This document shows, piece by piece, positions 1 to 9,610 of a stretch of 64,000 nt of DNA. The translations under genes and the position numbers were made by a program. The notes beneath the pieces were generated by a model. It was not told the origin of the DNA and made no database searches. It saw nothing but the letters and a program-made list of their open reading frames with translations. Position 1 is the stretch's first letter, and every line of letters begins with the position of its first letter. Source of the DNA: Gemmatimonadota bacterium (GTDB lineage: Bacteria; Gemmatimonadota; Gemmatimonadetes; Gemmatimonadales; GWC2-71-9); assembly GCA_025357945.1 (NCBI GenBank), contig JANYLJ010000054.1, positions 1 to 64,000 on the forward strand, given 5' to 3'.

Positions 1-360
1 GTCCCGCACCGTCTCGCCCTCGATGAACGGCATGACGTAGTACAGGAAGCTGATGGCGTGCGCATCGCCCATCGATGCTCGCTCATCGATGATCGAGGGC
101 GCCATCGCCTGCCCCGAATCGAAGAGCGGCAGGATGTGCGGATGCTGCAGATTCGCGGTGGTCTTGATCTCCTTGAGGAACCGCTCCGCACCGATCACCG
201 CCGCGAGTTCCGGACGCAGCACCTTGATCGCCACCTGGCGCTCGTGCTTGAGGTCGTGCGCGAGATAGACCGTGGCCATTCCGCCCGCGCCGAGTTCACG
301 CTCGATCCGGTAGCGGTCGGCCAGGGCCGTAGCGAGGCGGCTTGCGGCGTCAATGGTCAA
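1..360 (-). CDS. Ser/Thr protein kinase, N-terminal part (cut by window edge)
   Basis: This is the first ~120 codons of a Hanks-type (eukaryotic-like) Ser/Thr kinase that continues past the left edge. Read from the minus strand it shows the glycine loop GAGGMATVY, the ATP-binding lysine in VAIKVL, and the start of the catalytic lobe (YYVMPFIEGE). The best start is TTG at 360-358, because the neighbouring full-length kinase begins with TTG at the same place relative to its kinase domain. No ATG lies in frame there, which explains why the ORF track lacks it. An insertion rich in acidic and Met residues (AMAPSIIDERASMGDA) sits between PLFDSG and FLYYVMPF and is absent from the neighbour. The substrate is unknown. 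It is a paralogue of the kinase at 890-2809, probably a tandem duplicate. Confidence 0.85.
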   Translation of the reverse strand, partial: MTIDAASRLATALADRYRIERELGAGGMATVYLAHDLKHERQVAIKVLRPELAAVIGAERFLKEIKTTANLQHPHILPLFDSGQAMAPSIIDERASMGDAHAISFLYYVMPFIEGETVRD

Positions 361-889
361 TCGTTGCCCCGCGGGTCAGGCGTTGTGGCGCATGGGACGA
401 GAGTGCTTCGGGGGGATGGCAAGGCGTAAATATGCCGCTGAAGTGGTGGGTGGGTAAGGGAAACCGCCTGCCATCCAGGCACCTCCTCCGCTTACGACGC
501 AGCCACGCCCGCGATTTCCGCTGCCTCGGACGGCGCCGGGTGCCCCCCGGGCGGTCAGGGGGGTCGGTCCGTGCGAGCCCACAGACCGCACCCGACCCGA
601 GATCGGCTACAATCGCCAAACCGTAGCGCCAAGTAGTGCAAAAAGTAGTGCAACACCCACGAGTACTGGCGAGCGCCCACGGGGCAGGTTCCCAAGCTGA
701 GCGTCGCGGGCGGAGCTGCGCCCGCTGCGCGGGCTCGCTCGCCTGCGGCTCGAGCCCCGTCGCCCGCTTCAGGTAGACGAGCCCCCCGCAACGATCATTG
801 TCGCTGCGGCGTTGCTCGCGTCACCATATCAATTCAGACTGGTCGTGCAAATTGGGGGCAGTGGCCTTGCCGCCGATCGATCCCCGGGC
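361..889. other. Intergenic region, no supported gene
   Basis: About 530 bases between two tandem kinase genes. The ORFs here (350-619, 376-591, 555-791 on the minus strand; 342-626 on plus) are short, low-complexity and without recognisable domains. The stretch holds an 11-base direct repeat (AAGTAGTGCAA at 631-641 and 643-653) and, around 700-770, a GC-rich stretch of self-complementary CGCCCGCTGCGCGGGC type. The first kinase's promoter should lie near 370-450, but no convincing -35/-10 pair was found. Confidence 0.4.
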
Positions 890-2809
<1,920 letters not shown>

Positions 2810-2846
2810 TCAAGGCCCCCGGTCGAGCGTGGCGGAGCGTTCGGCG

Positions 2847-3467
2847 ATGGCTGAGAGGAAGCGGAATGACCATTCGAATATGCTGCCGATGCCGTGGAGG
2901 GGTAGGGGCAACCGTCGCGCGGCGGCGCTTGTCGGCGCAATGGTATCGCTGGGTCTTCTGACGGGCACGGCGGCCGCGCAGTGCGTCGGAACCGCTTGCA
3001 CGGTGACGATCAGCCTCCCCGTGAGCGATGTCATCCGACTGGACTTGAGTACTTCGACCACGGCGCTCGGCAGCCCCGGCCAAGCGGATTTCATCGCCGG
3101 TTGGCTGGTCGCGCCGGGAGATGGACCGACGGCGGCGGTCAAGGCAAACGGGCCGTATACGCTGTCGGTGACGGGGAATGCACCCAGCTTCTCGTACGCT
3201 GGATCGTTTACGAATCCGAACAAGCCGAGCTCCGCCCTGACCTGGGCACCCGGAACCGGCGCCGCGCCGGGCACGTGCACCGGTCTCGCGACATTCGGCA
3301 ACAGCATGGGGACGGCTGCGACGTTGCTGTCCGGAAGCAGCGGGGGCCCGGCAATTGGCGTGTCGGCTCCATCGAAAAAAATCTGTTACCGCACGTTGTG
3401 GTCGTTCACGTCCTCACCGCCAGGCACGTATCGTCTGGTCGTGAATTTCACGTTGTCAGGCCCATAA
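2847..3467 (+). CDS. Secreted protein of unknown function
   Basis: About 206 residues with an N-terminal signal peptide: Arg-rich n-region (RGRGNRR), hydrophobic core (AAALVGAMVSLGLLTG) and a probable signal peptidase I site after TAAA. The mature part is Thr/Ser/Gly-rich and probably all beta, with four cysteines (QCVGTACT near the N-terminus, GTCTG and KICYR later) that could form disulfides. The open frame runs back to a GTG at 2829. ATG 2847 is preferred because GGAG lies about 9 bases upstream, and ATG 2880 is also possible. No family was recognised; a fimbrial or coat-like beta sandwich is one guess. It is divergent from the kinase upstream and converges with the metallophosphoesterase. 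Confidence 0.75.
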   Translation: MAERKRNDHSNMLPMPWRGRGNRRAAALVGAMVSLGLLTGTAAAQCVGTACTVTISLPVSDVIRLDLSTSTTALGSPGQADFIAGWLVAPGDGPTAAVKANGPYTLSVTGNAPSFSYAGSFTNPNKPSSALTWAPGTGAAPGTCTGLATFGNSMGTAATLLSGSSGGPAIGVSAPSKKICYRTLWSFTSSPPGTYRLVVNFTLSGP

Positions 3468-3543
3468 CCACTGGCTGGCTTCGACACTTACCCGGAATTG
3501 GGGGTCGGTTCCGGCGTGCCGGGTCCGCCGACACCGAGGTTCA

Positions 3544-3575
3544 GCGGCTCGCATGGGCCTGAAACGGCGAGCCGC
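3544..3575. terminator. Hairpin between convergent genes
   Basis: A perfect 9-bp inverted repeat (GCGGCTCGC and GCGAGCCGC) separated by 14 bases lies between the stop of the secreted-protein gene and the stop of the metallophosphoesterase gene. It is GC-rich and has no clear U tract on either side, so it is a candidate bidirectional terminator rather than a textbook one. Confidence 0.5.
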
Positions 3576-3579
3576 CTCG

Positions 3580-4857
3580 TTACATCACGATCACCGTCCC
3601 TGTCATCGTCGGGTGGATGGAACAGTAGTAGTTGTAGGTCCCGGGCTGCTCGAAGGTATGGGAATAGCGCTCACCCGTATCGAGCACCTTCGACGGCAGA
3701 AATTTCAACTGTGTGTTCACAACGACGTGCGGTACATCGTCCGCGTTGATCCACGTCACCTGCGTTCCGCGCTTGACCGTCAGCACCTTGGGCGTAAAGG
3801 AGAAGTTGTCGATTCCCACCTGGTTGGCGGCGAGCACCAGCGTCGCCTTCGCTTTCCCGGTTGACACCTCGTCGTGGCCCATCGCGAAATCGCCGATCGG
3901 TTCGCCCGAAAGCGTCGAGTCCACCGTGGCCAGGGTGCTCCGCCCCTCGATGTATGTCGCGTGCGATATGCCCAGAAAACTGCGGAGCCGTTTGGCAGCC
4001 ACGGTCATCGGGCCGGGTGATGGCGCCGAACCGGGGGCCGGCTGCGGGAATGCCGTCGAAAGCGCAGTGTGAAAGGTGATGTGCCCTTCGACTTTCTGCA
4101 TCACTTGATGAATGTGGCCATTCAGCACCGTCACGCTCCCGAATCGCCGGAGCAGCACGAGCGCCTGTTCACTGTCGTCGGTCCCCCACCCCCATTGCGG
4201 GTAGACTGCCCAGAGCGGGATGTGCGCGAACACGACGATCGGCGTACTGTTGGACAGCCGGCTCACGTCGCGCTTGAGCCACGCGAGCTGCGCCGGGCCC
4301 AACGCACCAAGTCCGCCGGCCTTCAAGTTCAGGACGTTGACGAGCCCGATGAAGTGCACGCCGCTGTGATCGAAGCTGCGCCACCCGTCGCCAGTCGTGC
4401 CCTTGCCGTACCGCCGCAAGTAGGACGCACCGTTGTCGCTCAGGACATCGTGCTCGCCCGGGACAAAGAAGATCTTCTCCGACTTGAGCGACCGCAGCAC
4501 CTGGTCCGCCGTGTCGAATTCCTCGGCTTTCGACAGCTGGCTGATATCACCCGTGTGCAGGATGAAGGCGGGGGTTTGCGGCAGCGCATTGAGCTTGTCG
4601 ACCGCCGCCTGCAACGTCGCCGTCACGTCGGTGTTGGCTGCTTTGCTGAAGCCGATGTGACTGTCGCTGATCTGCGCGAAGAACAGACTCTTGCGTTGCG
4701 AGTCTGTCAGCGCATCGAGCGCGCCCAGGGCATACGACTTGGGTACCCCATCGGTGAGCGTCCAGAGCACGCCGGTTCCGGTCCAGGCCATGCACTTGAG
4801 GAAGCCGCGGCGGTCAACGCCGTCGTTGCTGGTGTTGTGGTCGATAAGCTTGGACAT
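3580..4857 (-). CDS. Tat-exported metallophosphoesterase with C-terminal cupredoxin domain
   Basis: About 425 residues. The start is placed at ATG 4857 because it opens directly into a twin-arginine signal (DRRGFLKCM followed by a hydrophobic stretch). The longer ORF upstream only reads antisense to an anti-sigma remnant. Calcineurin-like phosphoesterase motifs appear in order: SDSHIG, HTGDIS, PGEHD (the usual GNHD/E position), AHIPL and GHIHQ, giving a two-metal site. A C-terminal domain of about 85 residues has the type I copper pattern: VPHVVV for the first His, then CSIHPTM for Cys, His and Met, preceded by FSFTPKVLTVKRGTQVTW. The protein would therefore act folded in the periplasm, combining hydrolase and copper sites. 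Substrate and electron partner are unknown. Confidence 0.9.
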   Translation of the reverse strand: MSKLIDHNTSNDGVDRRGFLKCMAWTGTGVLWTLTDGVPKSYALGALDALTDSQRKSLFFAQISDSHIGFSKAANTDVTATLQAAVDKLNALPQTPAFILHTGDISQLSKAEEFDTADQVLRSLKSEKIFFVPGEHDVLSDNGASYLRRYGKGTTGDGWRSFDHSGVHFIGLVNVLNLKAGGLGALGPAQLAWLKRDVSRLSNSTPIVVFAHIPLWAVYPQWGWGTDDSEQALVLLRRFGSVTVLNGHIHQVMQKVEGHITFHTALSTAFPQPAPGSAPSPGPMTVAAKRLRSFLGISHATYIEGRSTLATVDSTLSGEPIGDFAMGHDEVSTGKAKATLVLAANQVGIDNFSFTPKVLTVKRGTQVTWINADDVPHVVVNTQLKFLPSKVLDTGERYSHTFEQPGTYNYYCSIHPTMTGTVIVM

Positions 4858-4858
4858 C

Positions 4859-5245
4859 GTGTCCACCGACGAACACAGTGTGAAGCCCTGGTTTGACGGC
4901 AGAGTGCCGTTCGCACCCGACGTGGCTCGTCTTGAGGACGTTGGCTTCCCGCTCGCCGGTGGACGGGTGGACACGGTCGGCCACGAACCAACTGCGGCGC
5001 TCGTGTATCGCCGTCGCAAACACGTGATCAACGTCTTTACCTGGCCGGCGCATCCCGGGGCTCGTGCCAGCGACGACATCCTCAGCGACACGGAGCACGG
5101 ATATCACGTCTTGCGCTGGACGCGAGGCGACATGCAGTTCGCGGCCGTTTCGGACCTCGCCACGATCGAGCTGCGCGAGTTCGTCGATGCGTTCCGGCGA
5201 AGCCGTTCCACCGCGCCGATCGAGGCCGAACAGCCGAAGCGATAG
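4859..5245 (+). pseudogene. C-terminal remnant of a transmembrane anti-sigma factor
   Basis: The + frame here reads STDEHSVKPWF, then GFPLAGGRVD, AALVYRRRKHVINVF and WTRGDMQFAAVSDL, ending at a TAG at 5243-5245. This matches the periplasmic C-terminal half of proteobacterial-style anti-sigma factors (RsiW/ChrR-type, with VKPWF and VYRRxxHxINxFxW). The zinc-binding N-terminal domain and the membrane helix are missing. Recognisable similarity begins right at the divergent ATG of the metallophosphoesterase. A GTG at 4859 could start a 128-residue product, but no such stand-alone protein is known to me. It is most likely a decayed gene whose front half was replaced by the neighbouring gene. No sigma factor gene is adjacent. 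Confidence 0.65.
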
Positions 5246-5446
5246 AGCCCGGCAGACAGGCGGATCTTCGCTCAGACATGCACGCCGCACGTCACGCCGG
5301 GAATTCCCGTCGCCTGGCCGGTGCGCTTCCCACCCACCCAGCACCCGCCCGGTCTCCCATCGACGTCTGGCGCACGGCGTGGGGCCGTCGCATATTCGCC
5401 TGGCCGCGATCGACATTCCAAGCCACTACCCACTATCTGGTCACCT

Positions 5447-6295
5447 ATGGCAACTCGAGAACAGGCTCGGCGGGGGCTCGCGATCTACTTCACGGTAGTG
5501 GTCGTCGTGTCGGCCGCCCTCGAGTGGTGGATCATCACTCACGGGGGGTTGACCGGACCGGCGGGCGGGCTGGTTCTCCCCCTGATGTATACGCCGGCGT
5601 TGGCGTCGGTGGTGGCGCGGATCGCGGGGCACGAGGGGATGCGCGACATCTCCTTCCGATGGGGAGGCGTGGTCGGCACTCGCGCATCGATTTCCGCGTG
5701 GCTGCTGCCGGTGGCCGTCGGTCTCGCAGCGTACGGTGTGGGCTGGGCCACCGGGCTGGTTGGCTTCGCCGCGCCGGTTCAGGGCGGGTTGAAAAGCATC
5801 GCGAATCCAGCCGTTCGGCTGCTGGCAACGATTCCGCTCGCCCTCACGATCGGGACGCTGGTGAGCTGTGTGTCGGCCTTCGGCGAGGAACTCGGCTGGC
5901 GCGGGTACATGGTACCGAGGCTCGTCGAAGCGGAGGTTCGCGCGCCGGATGTGGTGAGCGGCTTGATCTGGTGCGCGTGGCACGTGCCGCTCATCCTGTG
6001 GGGTGGCTATGCTGTGGGCAAGTTTCCCGCGTTGTCAGTCCTGCTATTCGTCCTCACCATACTGCCGGTGGCGTTGCTGTACTTCCGGTGGCGCATGGCG
6101 AGCGGAAGCATCTGGCCGACGGTGATTGCCCATGGCACGTGGAACGTGGTGATTCAGGCCGTGTTCGACACGTACGCACATGGGGAAGGGGCGGCCATCT
6201 GGGTGGGCGAGTCGGGTGTGCTGACGGCGGCGGCGATGTGGGGTGCGTTCGTGCTGATGCGACGGGCGCGGTGGGCGGGGACAGTGGCGCCGTAA
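5447..6295 (+). CDS. CPBP family intramembrane metalloprotease
   Basis: About 282 residues with roughly eight membrane segments. It carries the three CPBP (Abi/CAAX prenyl protease-like) motifs: EELGWRGYMVPRL (the EExxxR motif), WCAWHVPLIL (second motif with catalytic His) and IAHGTWN (third motif with His and Asn). The ATG at 5447 fits the start of the first hydrophobic segment; the longer ORF from 5321 adds Arg/Pro-rich sequence with no family resemblance. Relatives cleave prenylated or hydrophobic peptides, or protect against bacteriocins. The substrate is not predictable. Bases 5246-5446 upstream contain no gene. Confidence 0.9.
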   Translation: MATREQARRGLAIYFTVVVVVSAALEWWIITHGGLTGPAGGLVLPLMYTPALASVVARIAGHEGMRDISFRWGGVVGTRASISAWLLPVAVGLAAYGVGWATGLVGFAAPVQGGLKSIANPAVRLLATIPLALTIGTLVSCVSAFGEELGWRGYMVPRLVEAEVRAPDVVSGLIWCAWHVPLILWGGYAVGKFPALSVLLFVLTILPVALLYFRWRMASGSIWPTVIAHGTWNVVIQAVFDTYAHGEGAAIWVGESGVLTAAAMWGAFVLMRRARWAGTVAP

Positions 6296-6526
6296 GGTCG
6301 TCGCTCGGACATCCGTGGCGCGCGGACTGTGCGCGGATCTCTTTCGATACCGCTCGCCGAACACGACGTGATGACAGCTGAAGCCAACCGGGTGGAACTT
6401 CGGCGTGTGTTGGCCGAGCAATTCCCGGCCTCGAATCACCAGCTCGCGCCGGTGGAGACCTTGGGCGTGCGCTGGCGCCCGGCTTCAAGACGCATGCGTT
6501 CAACGTGCTGTTCGACTGAGGGACCG

Positions 6527-7576
6527 ATGGCCAAAATGGTGCTCACACCAGATCTGCTTCACTCGCCCACTCGCCTCGCCACGCGAATGATCGCCCGCTC
6601 GCGTCTGCTGGCGGTACTCGAGGAAGCCGCGCACCTCGAAGTGGGCGCCGCAGGTTCTGGCGCGCACCACGCCGCCGCCGAGCGCAGCGAGGCTGAGCAG
6701 GTCAAGGCTGTGCATGATTTCCGGGTGGCGCTCCGGCGCCTCCGCAGCTGGCTGCGAGCCTACCGTCCGTTTCTCGATGACACAGTCACCCGCCGGACCG
6801 AACGGCGACTGGGTCGACTCTCACAGCTCGCCGGCGAGGTCCGCGATCTGCAAGTCGAGGATGCCGCGCTCCGCGCCATCGGGTCGAATCCGCGCGCCTC
6901 CGGTGGCGGTGGGGCGCGGTGGCTCGCCGATCATCTGCGCATCGGCGTGCCGCGTGCCCGACGCAATCTCATCGCCGCCCTCGCCGGCCAGCTTCCCGGC
7001 GCCGCGGCGACGCTGTCACGCCAGCTCCAGCGCTACGTCATCGCCGTCGATCTCGACGCCATGGACGATCAGGACGACACCATGGCGGCGACGACCGCGA
7101 GCCTGATGCAGCGTCACGCCGACGCCTTGCAGGGGAAGCTGCGCGACTGGCGCCGGCGTCCCAACAGCACGGCCGCTGCCCACGCGACGCGGATCGCGGC
7201 GAAGCGGCTCCGCTACCTCCTGGAGGCCTTCGGCGAATCGTCTCGACTCGCCGCCACCGCCGCCCGCCATCTTGGCAACTTGCAGGATGCGCTTGGGCGC
7301 GCGCATGACGCCCAGGTCGTGGTGACTTCCCTGGCCGAAGCCACCGCCGGCGCCGGCAAGTCGCTTCCCCCGCGAAGGACGGTCGCCGCACTTCGCCGGA
7401 CACTGCGTGCGCAGACGCGTTCAGCATTGCAGGAAGCCCACCGGAAGGCGGGGCCGCGCGGGCTTGGCATGGCGCTCACGGCCACCACGCGACTGCAGCA
7501 ACGGCTTCGTCACGATCATCGCGCGCCCCGTGACGGCGTTACCCTGGGCGCGCCCACGCGTGGTACGGGTGGCTGA
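6527..7576 (+). CDS. CHAD domain protein
   Basis: About 349 residues of a mostly helical CHAD (conserved histidine alpha-helical) domain. The first signature is VHDFRVALRRLRSWLRAY, with the conserved His and the Arg-rich face. A second repeat is AAHATRIAAKRLRYLLEAF. CHAD domains bind inorganic polyphosphate through these basic surfaces. The start is ATG 6527 with GAGGGA a few bases upstream; codons before that have no family resemblance. Its 3' end overlaps by 38 bases the convergent gene for a CYTH domain protein. CYTH and CHAD are often fused in one polypeptide, so the pair probably acts on polyphosphate together, though here they are transcribed towards one another. Confidence 0.9.
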   Translation: MAKMVLTPDLLHSPTRLATRMIARSRLLAVLEEAAHLEVGAAGSGAHHAAAERSEAEQVKAVHDFRVALRRLRSWLRAYRPFLDDTVTRRTERRLGRLSQLAGEVRDLQVEDAALRAIGSNPRASGGGGARWLADHLRIGVPRARRNLIAALAGQLPGAAATLSRQLQRYVIAVDLDAMDDQDDTMAATTASLMQRHADALQGKLRDWRRRPNSTAAAHATRIAAKRLRYLLEAFGESSRLAATAARHLGNLQDALGRAHDAQVVVTSLAEATAGAGKSLPPRRTVAALRRTLRAQTRSALQEAHRKAGPRGLGMALTATTRLQQRLRHDHRAPRDGVTLGAPTRGTGG

Positions 7577-8018
7577 CGAGGTTAACGTTGAAATAGCGCG
7601 GATCGTCCGACACCTCACGCCCGGCCCATGGCGGCACCGCGACCCGGGCGTCGGGTGCAGGCAATTCGACCTCGGCGAGAAGCAGACCCTCGTTCTCGCC
7701 TTCGAATTCGTCGACCTCCCAGATGCGGCCACCGAACGGGACACGAAATCGCCACTTCTCGATCAACGGCGAGATACAGAGCCGTTCGAGCATGAACTCC
7801 GCATCCGCCGGCGGGACCGGATATTCAAACTCGGTGCGCGCAATCCCGGCCGGGGGTCCCTTGATGGTCAGGAAGGCATCGGCTCCCGCGAGGCGTACTC
7901 TGACCGCACGTGCCGGATCAATCGACAAGTATCCCTGTCGGTAGCGAACGCCGGGCGCTGCATCGCGGCGCCATAGCTCGCCGCGTACCAGAAACTTGCG
8001 TTCGATTTCAGTCGCCAC
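7539..8018 (-). CDS. CYTH domain protein (triphosphate tunnel metalloenzyme)
   Basis: A 159-residue single-domain CYTH/TTM protein. It opens with the hallmark EIERKFLV (ExExK) and continues with [30 protein letters not shown] and the acidic strand WEVDEFEGENEGLLLAEVEL. These charged strands line the tunnel that binds triphosphate and Mg or Mn. Family members of this size are tripolyphosphatases or related hydrolases; adenylate cyclase activity is possible but less likely. The product length is typical. The gene converges with the CHAD gene and overlaps its last 38 bases, which supports a joint role in polyphosphate metabolism. Confidence 0.9.
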   Translation of the reverse strand: MATEIERKFLVRGELWRRDAAPGVRYRQGYLSIDPARAVRVRLAGADAFLTIKGPPAGIARTEFEYPVPPADAEFMLERLCISPLIEKWRFRVPFGGRIWEVDEFEGENEGLLLAEVELPAPDARVAVPPWAGREVSDDPRYFNVNLVSHPYHAWARPG

Positions 8019-8320
8019 TGCAAGCCGCGTTGTTCATTCTTTGCCGTCTGCTCGCTTGTCGCCGCTGCCCGGTGGCGTCCGGCATCAACCGGAGGGCAGT
8101 CCCGGCTACGTCGGGCCGGAGTTCGTGGGGGCCGTCGTTGGAGGTATTCGCCACGTTGAGGAAGCTAGGCGCCCGGGCCCGATCACGGCTTTTCGCCGTT
8201 CCAGACCGGTCCGGACAGCCCGGCCGATCTTTCCCATGCGAACTCGCTTGAAGTGGACACGCCTAACCCTTGTCCCCAGCGATACATAGGCGCATATTTG
8301 CGCATGGAATTGCGACCGGG
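8019..8320. other. Divergent intergenic region
   Basis: About 300 bases between the divergent CYTH gene and the DUF512/der operon. It must hold promoters for both directions. No convincing -35/-10 pair, operator or RNA structure was recognised, and the overlapping ORFs in the track have no domain resemblance. Confidence 0.4.
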
Positions 8321-9610
8321 ATGGCGGCTGTGATCAAGGTGACGGAGGTGGCGGTCGGCTCGATCGGCGAAGCAATCGGCTTGGTCCCCGACACCGACCT
8401 GATCTCGGTTGACGGGCAGGAACTCGACGACTTTCTCGACTGGGAGTTCCTGACCGCCGAGGAAGACTTTTCGCTGGTTTACCGTACGCCCGGCGCAACG
8501 GAAGAGTTCGAGGTCCAGGTCGAGCGACCGATCGACGAGCCCCTCGGCGTCGCGGTCGAGCCGCCGCGAATCAAGCGGTGCGCCAACCGGTGTGACTTCT
8601 GCTTCGTCGAGGGCAACCCCGACGGCGTGCGTCAGGTCCTCTACATTCGCGACGACGACTACCGTCTCTCCTTCCGCTACGGCAATTTCGCGACGCTGAC
8701 CAACCTCAAGCAGCACGACATCGACCGGATCATTCGCTACCGCCTGTCGCCGCTCTACGTGTCCGTGCATGCGACCGATCCGCAGGTCCGCCGCTGGGTG
8801 CTGCGGAATCCCCAGGCTCCCGAAGTGCTGCCCCAACTGCGGCACTTTGCCGATCACGGCATCGAGTTCCACACCCAGATCGTGATGGCGCCCGGCGTCA
8901 ACGACGGTGCCGTGCTCCGCCAGACGCTCGACGACCTGTGGCAGTTCGGCCCGGCGGTCCTTTCCGTATCGGTCGTCCCGGTCGGATTGACCGAGTTCAG
9001 CAAACATCACCTGGTGCGTGAACCCGACGCCGCCGAATGCCGTGCCGCGGTCGTCGAGGTCGAACGGGTGGCGGCGCGGGCGCTCGCCGAACGCGGCGAA
9101 CCATGGGCGCAGGGGGCTGACGAACTGTATATCCGGGCGGGCATGGAACTGCCGCCGGCGGCGGCATACGGCAGCTTCGACCAGGTCGAGAACGGCGTCG
9201 GGTCGGTGCGCTGGTTGCAGGAGCAGGTGCGCGCGGGCAGTGCCGCGTTGGGCGGCTGGTCTGGCCGGCGCATCGCCGTGCTGACCGGAACGTCGATGGG
9301 ACAGCTACTCCCGATGGTCATTGCGCCACTCGCTGCAGCGACCGGCGCGACATTCGAACTCGTTCCGGTGGCGAACGACATTTTCGGGCCGCGGGTGACG
9401 ACCGCCGGACTGCTCTCGGGCGCCGGCCTGGGCACCGCGCTGCACCAGTTGACAGGCATCGACCTCGCGCTCCTCCCAGGTGAGGCGGTGAACGATGACG
9501 GACTCTTCATCGATTCAATCAGCGTGGCCGCCGTGGCCGCCGGCGCACCGATGCCGATCCGCATCTCGAAGACCTTCGTCGACGCCCTCACCGAACCCCT
9601 TGCGACATGA
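8321..9610 (+). CDS. DUF512 family putative radical SAM protein with PDZ-like N-terminus
   Basis: About 429 residues. The N-terminus (IKVTEVAVGSIGEAIGLVPDTDLISVDGQ) resembles a PDZ domain. A radical SAM-like core follows, with the cluster motif CANRCDFCF (CX3CX2C) and then NPDGVRQVLYIRDDDYRLSF. The C-terminal half is the DUF512 region. This matches the conserved family TIGR03279, widespread in bacteria and of unknown reaction. ATG 8321 is chosen because it starts the PDZ-like strand; a TTG at 8270 would add 17 residues. The stop overlaps the der start by four bases (ATGA), so the genes are co-transcribed. Next to der this gene is often seen in other phyla, hinting at a link to ribosome biogenesis. 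Confidence 0.9.
   Translation: MAAVIKVTEVAVGSIGEAIGLVPDTDLISVDGQELDDFLDWEFLTAEEDFSLVYRTPGATEEFEVQVERPIDEPLGVAVEPPRIKRCANRCDFCFVEGNPDGVRQVLYIRDDDYRLSFRYGNFATLTNLKQHDIDRIIRYRLSPLYVSVHATDPQVRRWVLRNPQAPEVLPQLRHFADHGIEFHTQIVMAPGVNDGAVLRQTLDDLWQFGPAVLSVSVVPVGLTEFSKHHLVREPDAAECRAAVVEVERVAARALAERGEPWAQGADELYIRAGMELPPAAAYGSFDQVENGVGSVRWLQEQVRAGSAALGGWSGRRIAVLTGTSMGQLLPMVIAPLAAATGATFELVPVANDIFGPRVTTAGLLSGAGLGTALHQLTGIDLALLPGEAVNDDGLFIDSISVAAVAAGAPMPIRISKTFVDALTEPLAT

Noticed and set aside
600-790. Structured RNA or tRNA remnant between the kinases
   Set aside because: GC-rich self-complementary stretch but no cloverleaf, T-arm motif or known RNA signature.
6300-6526. Short plus-strand reading tail ending ...GFKTHAFNVLFD before the CHAD gene
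   Set aside because: No start codon after the in-frame upstream stop and no family recognised; could be a decayed gene end but cannot be supported.
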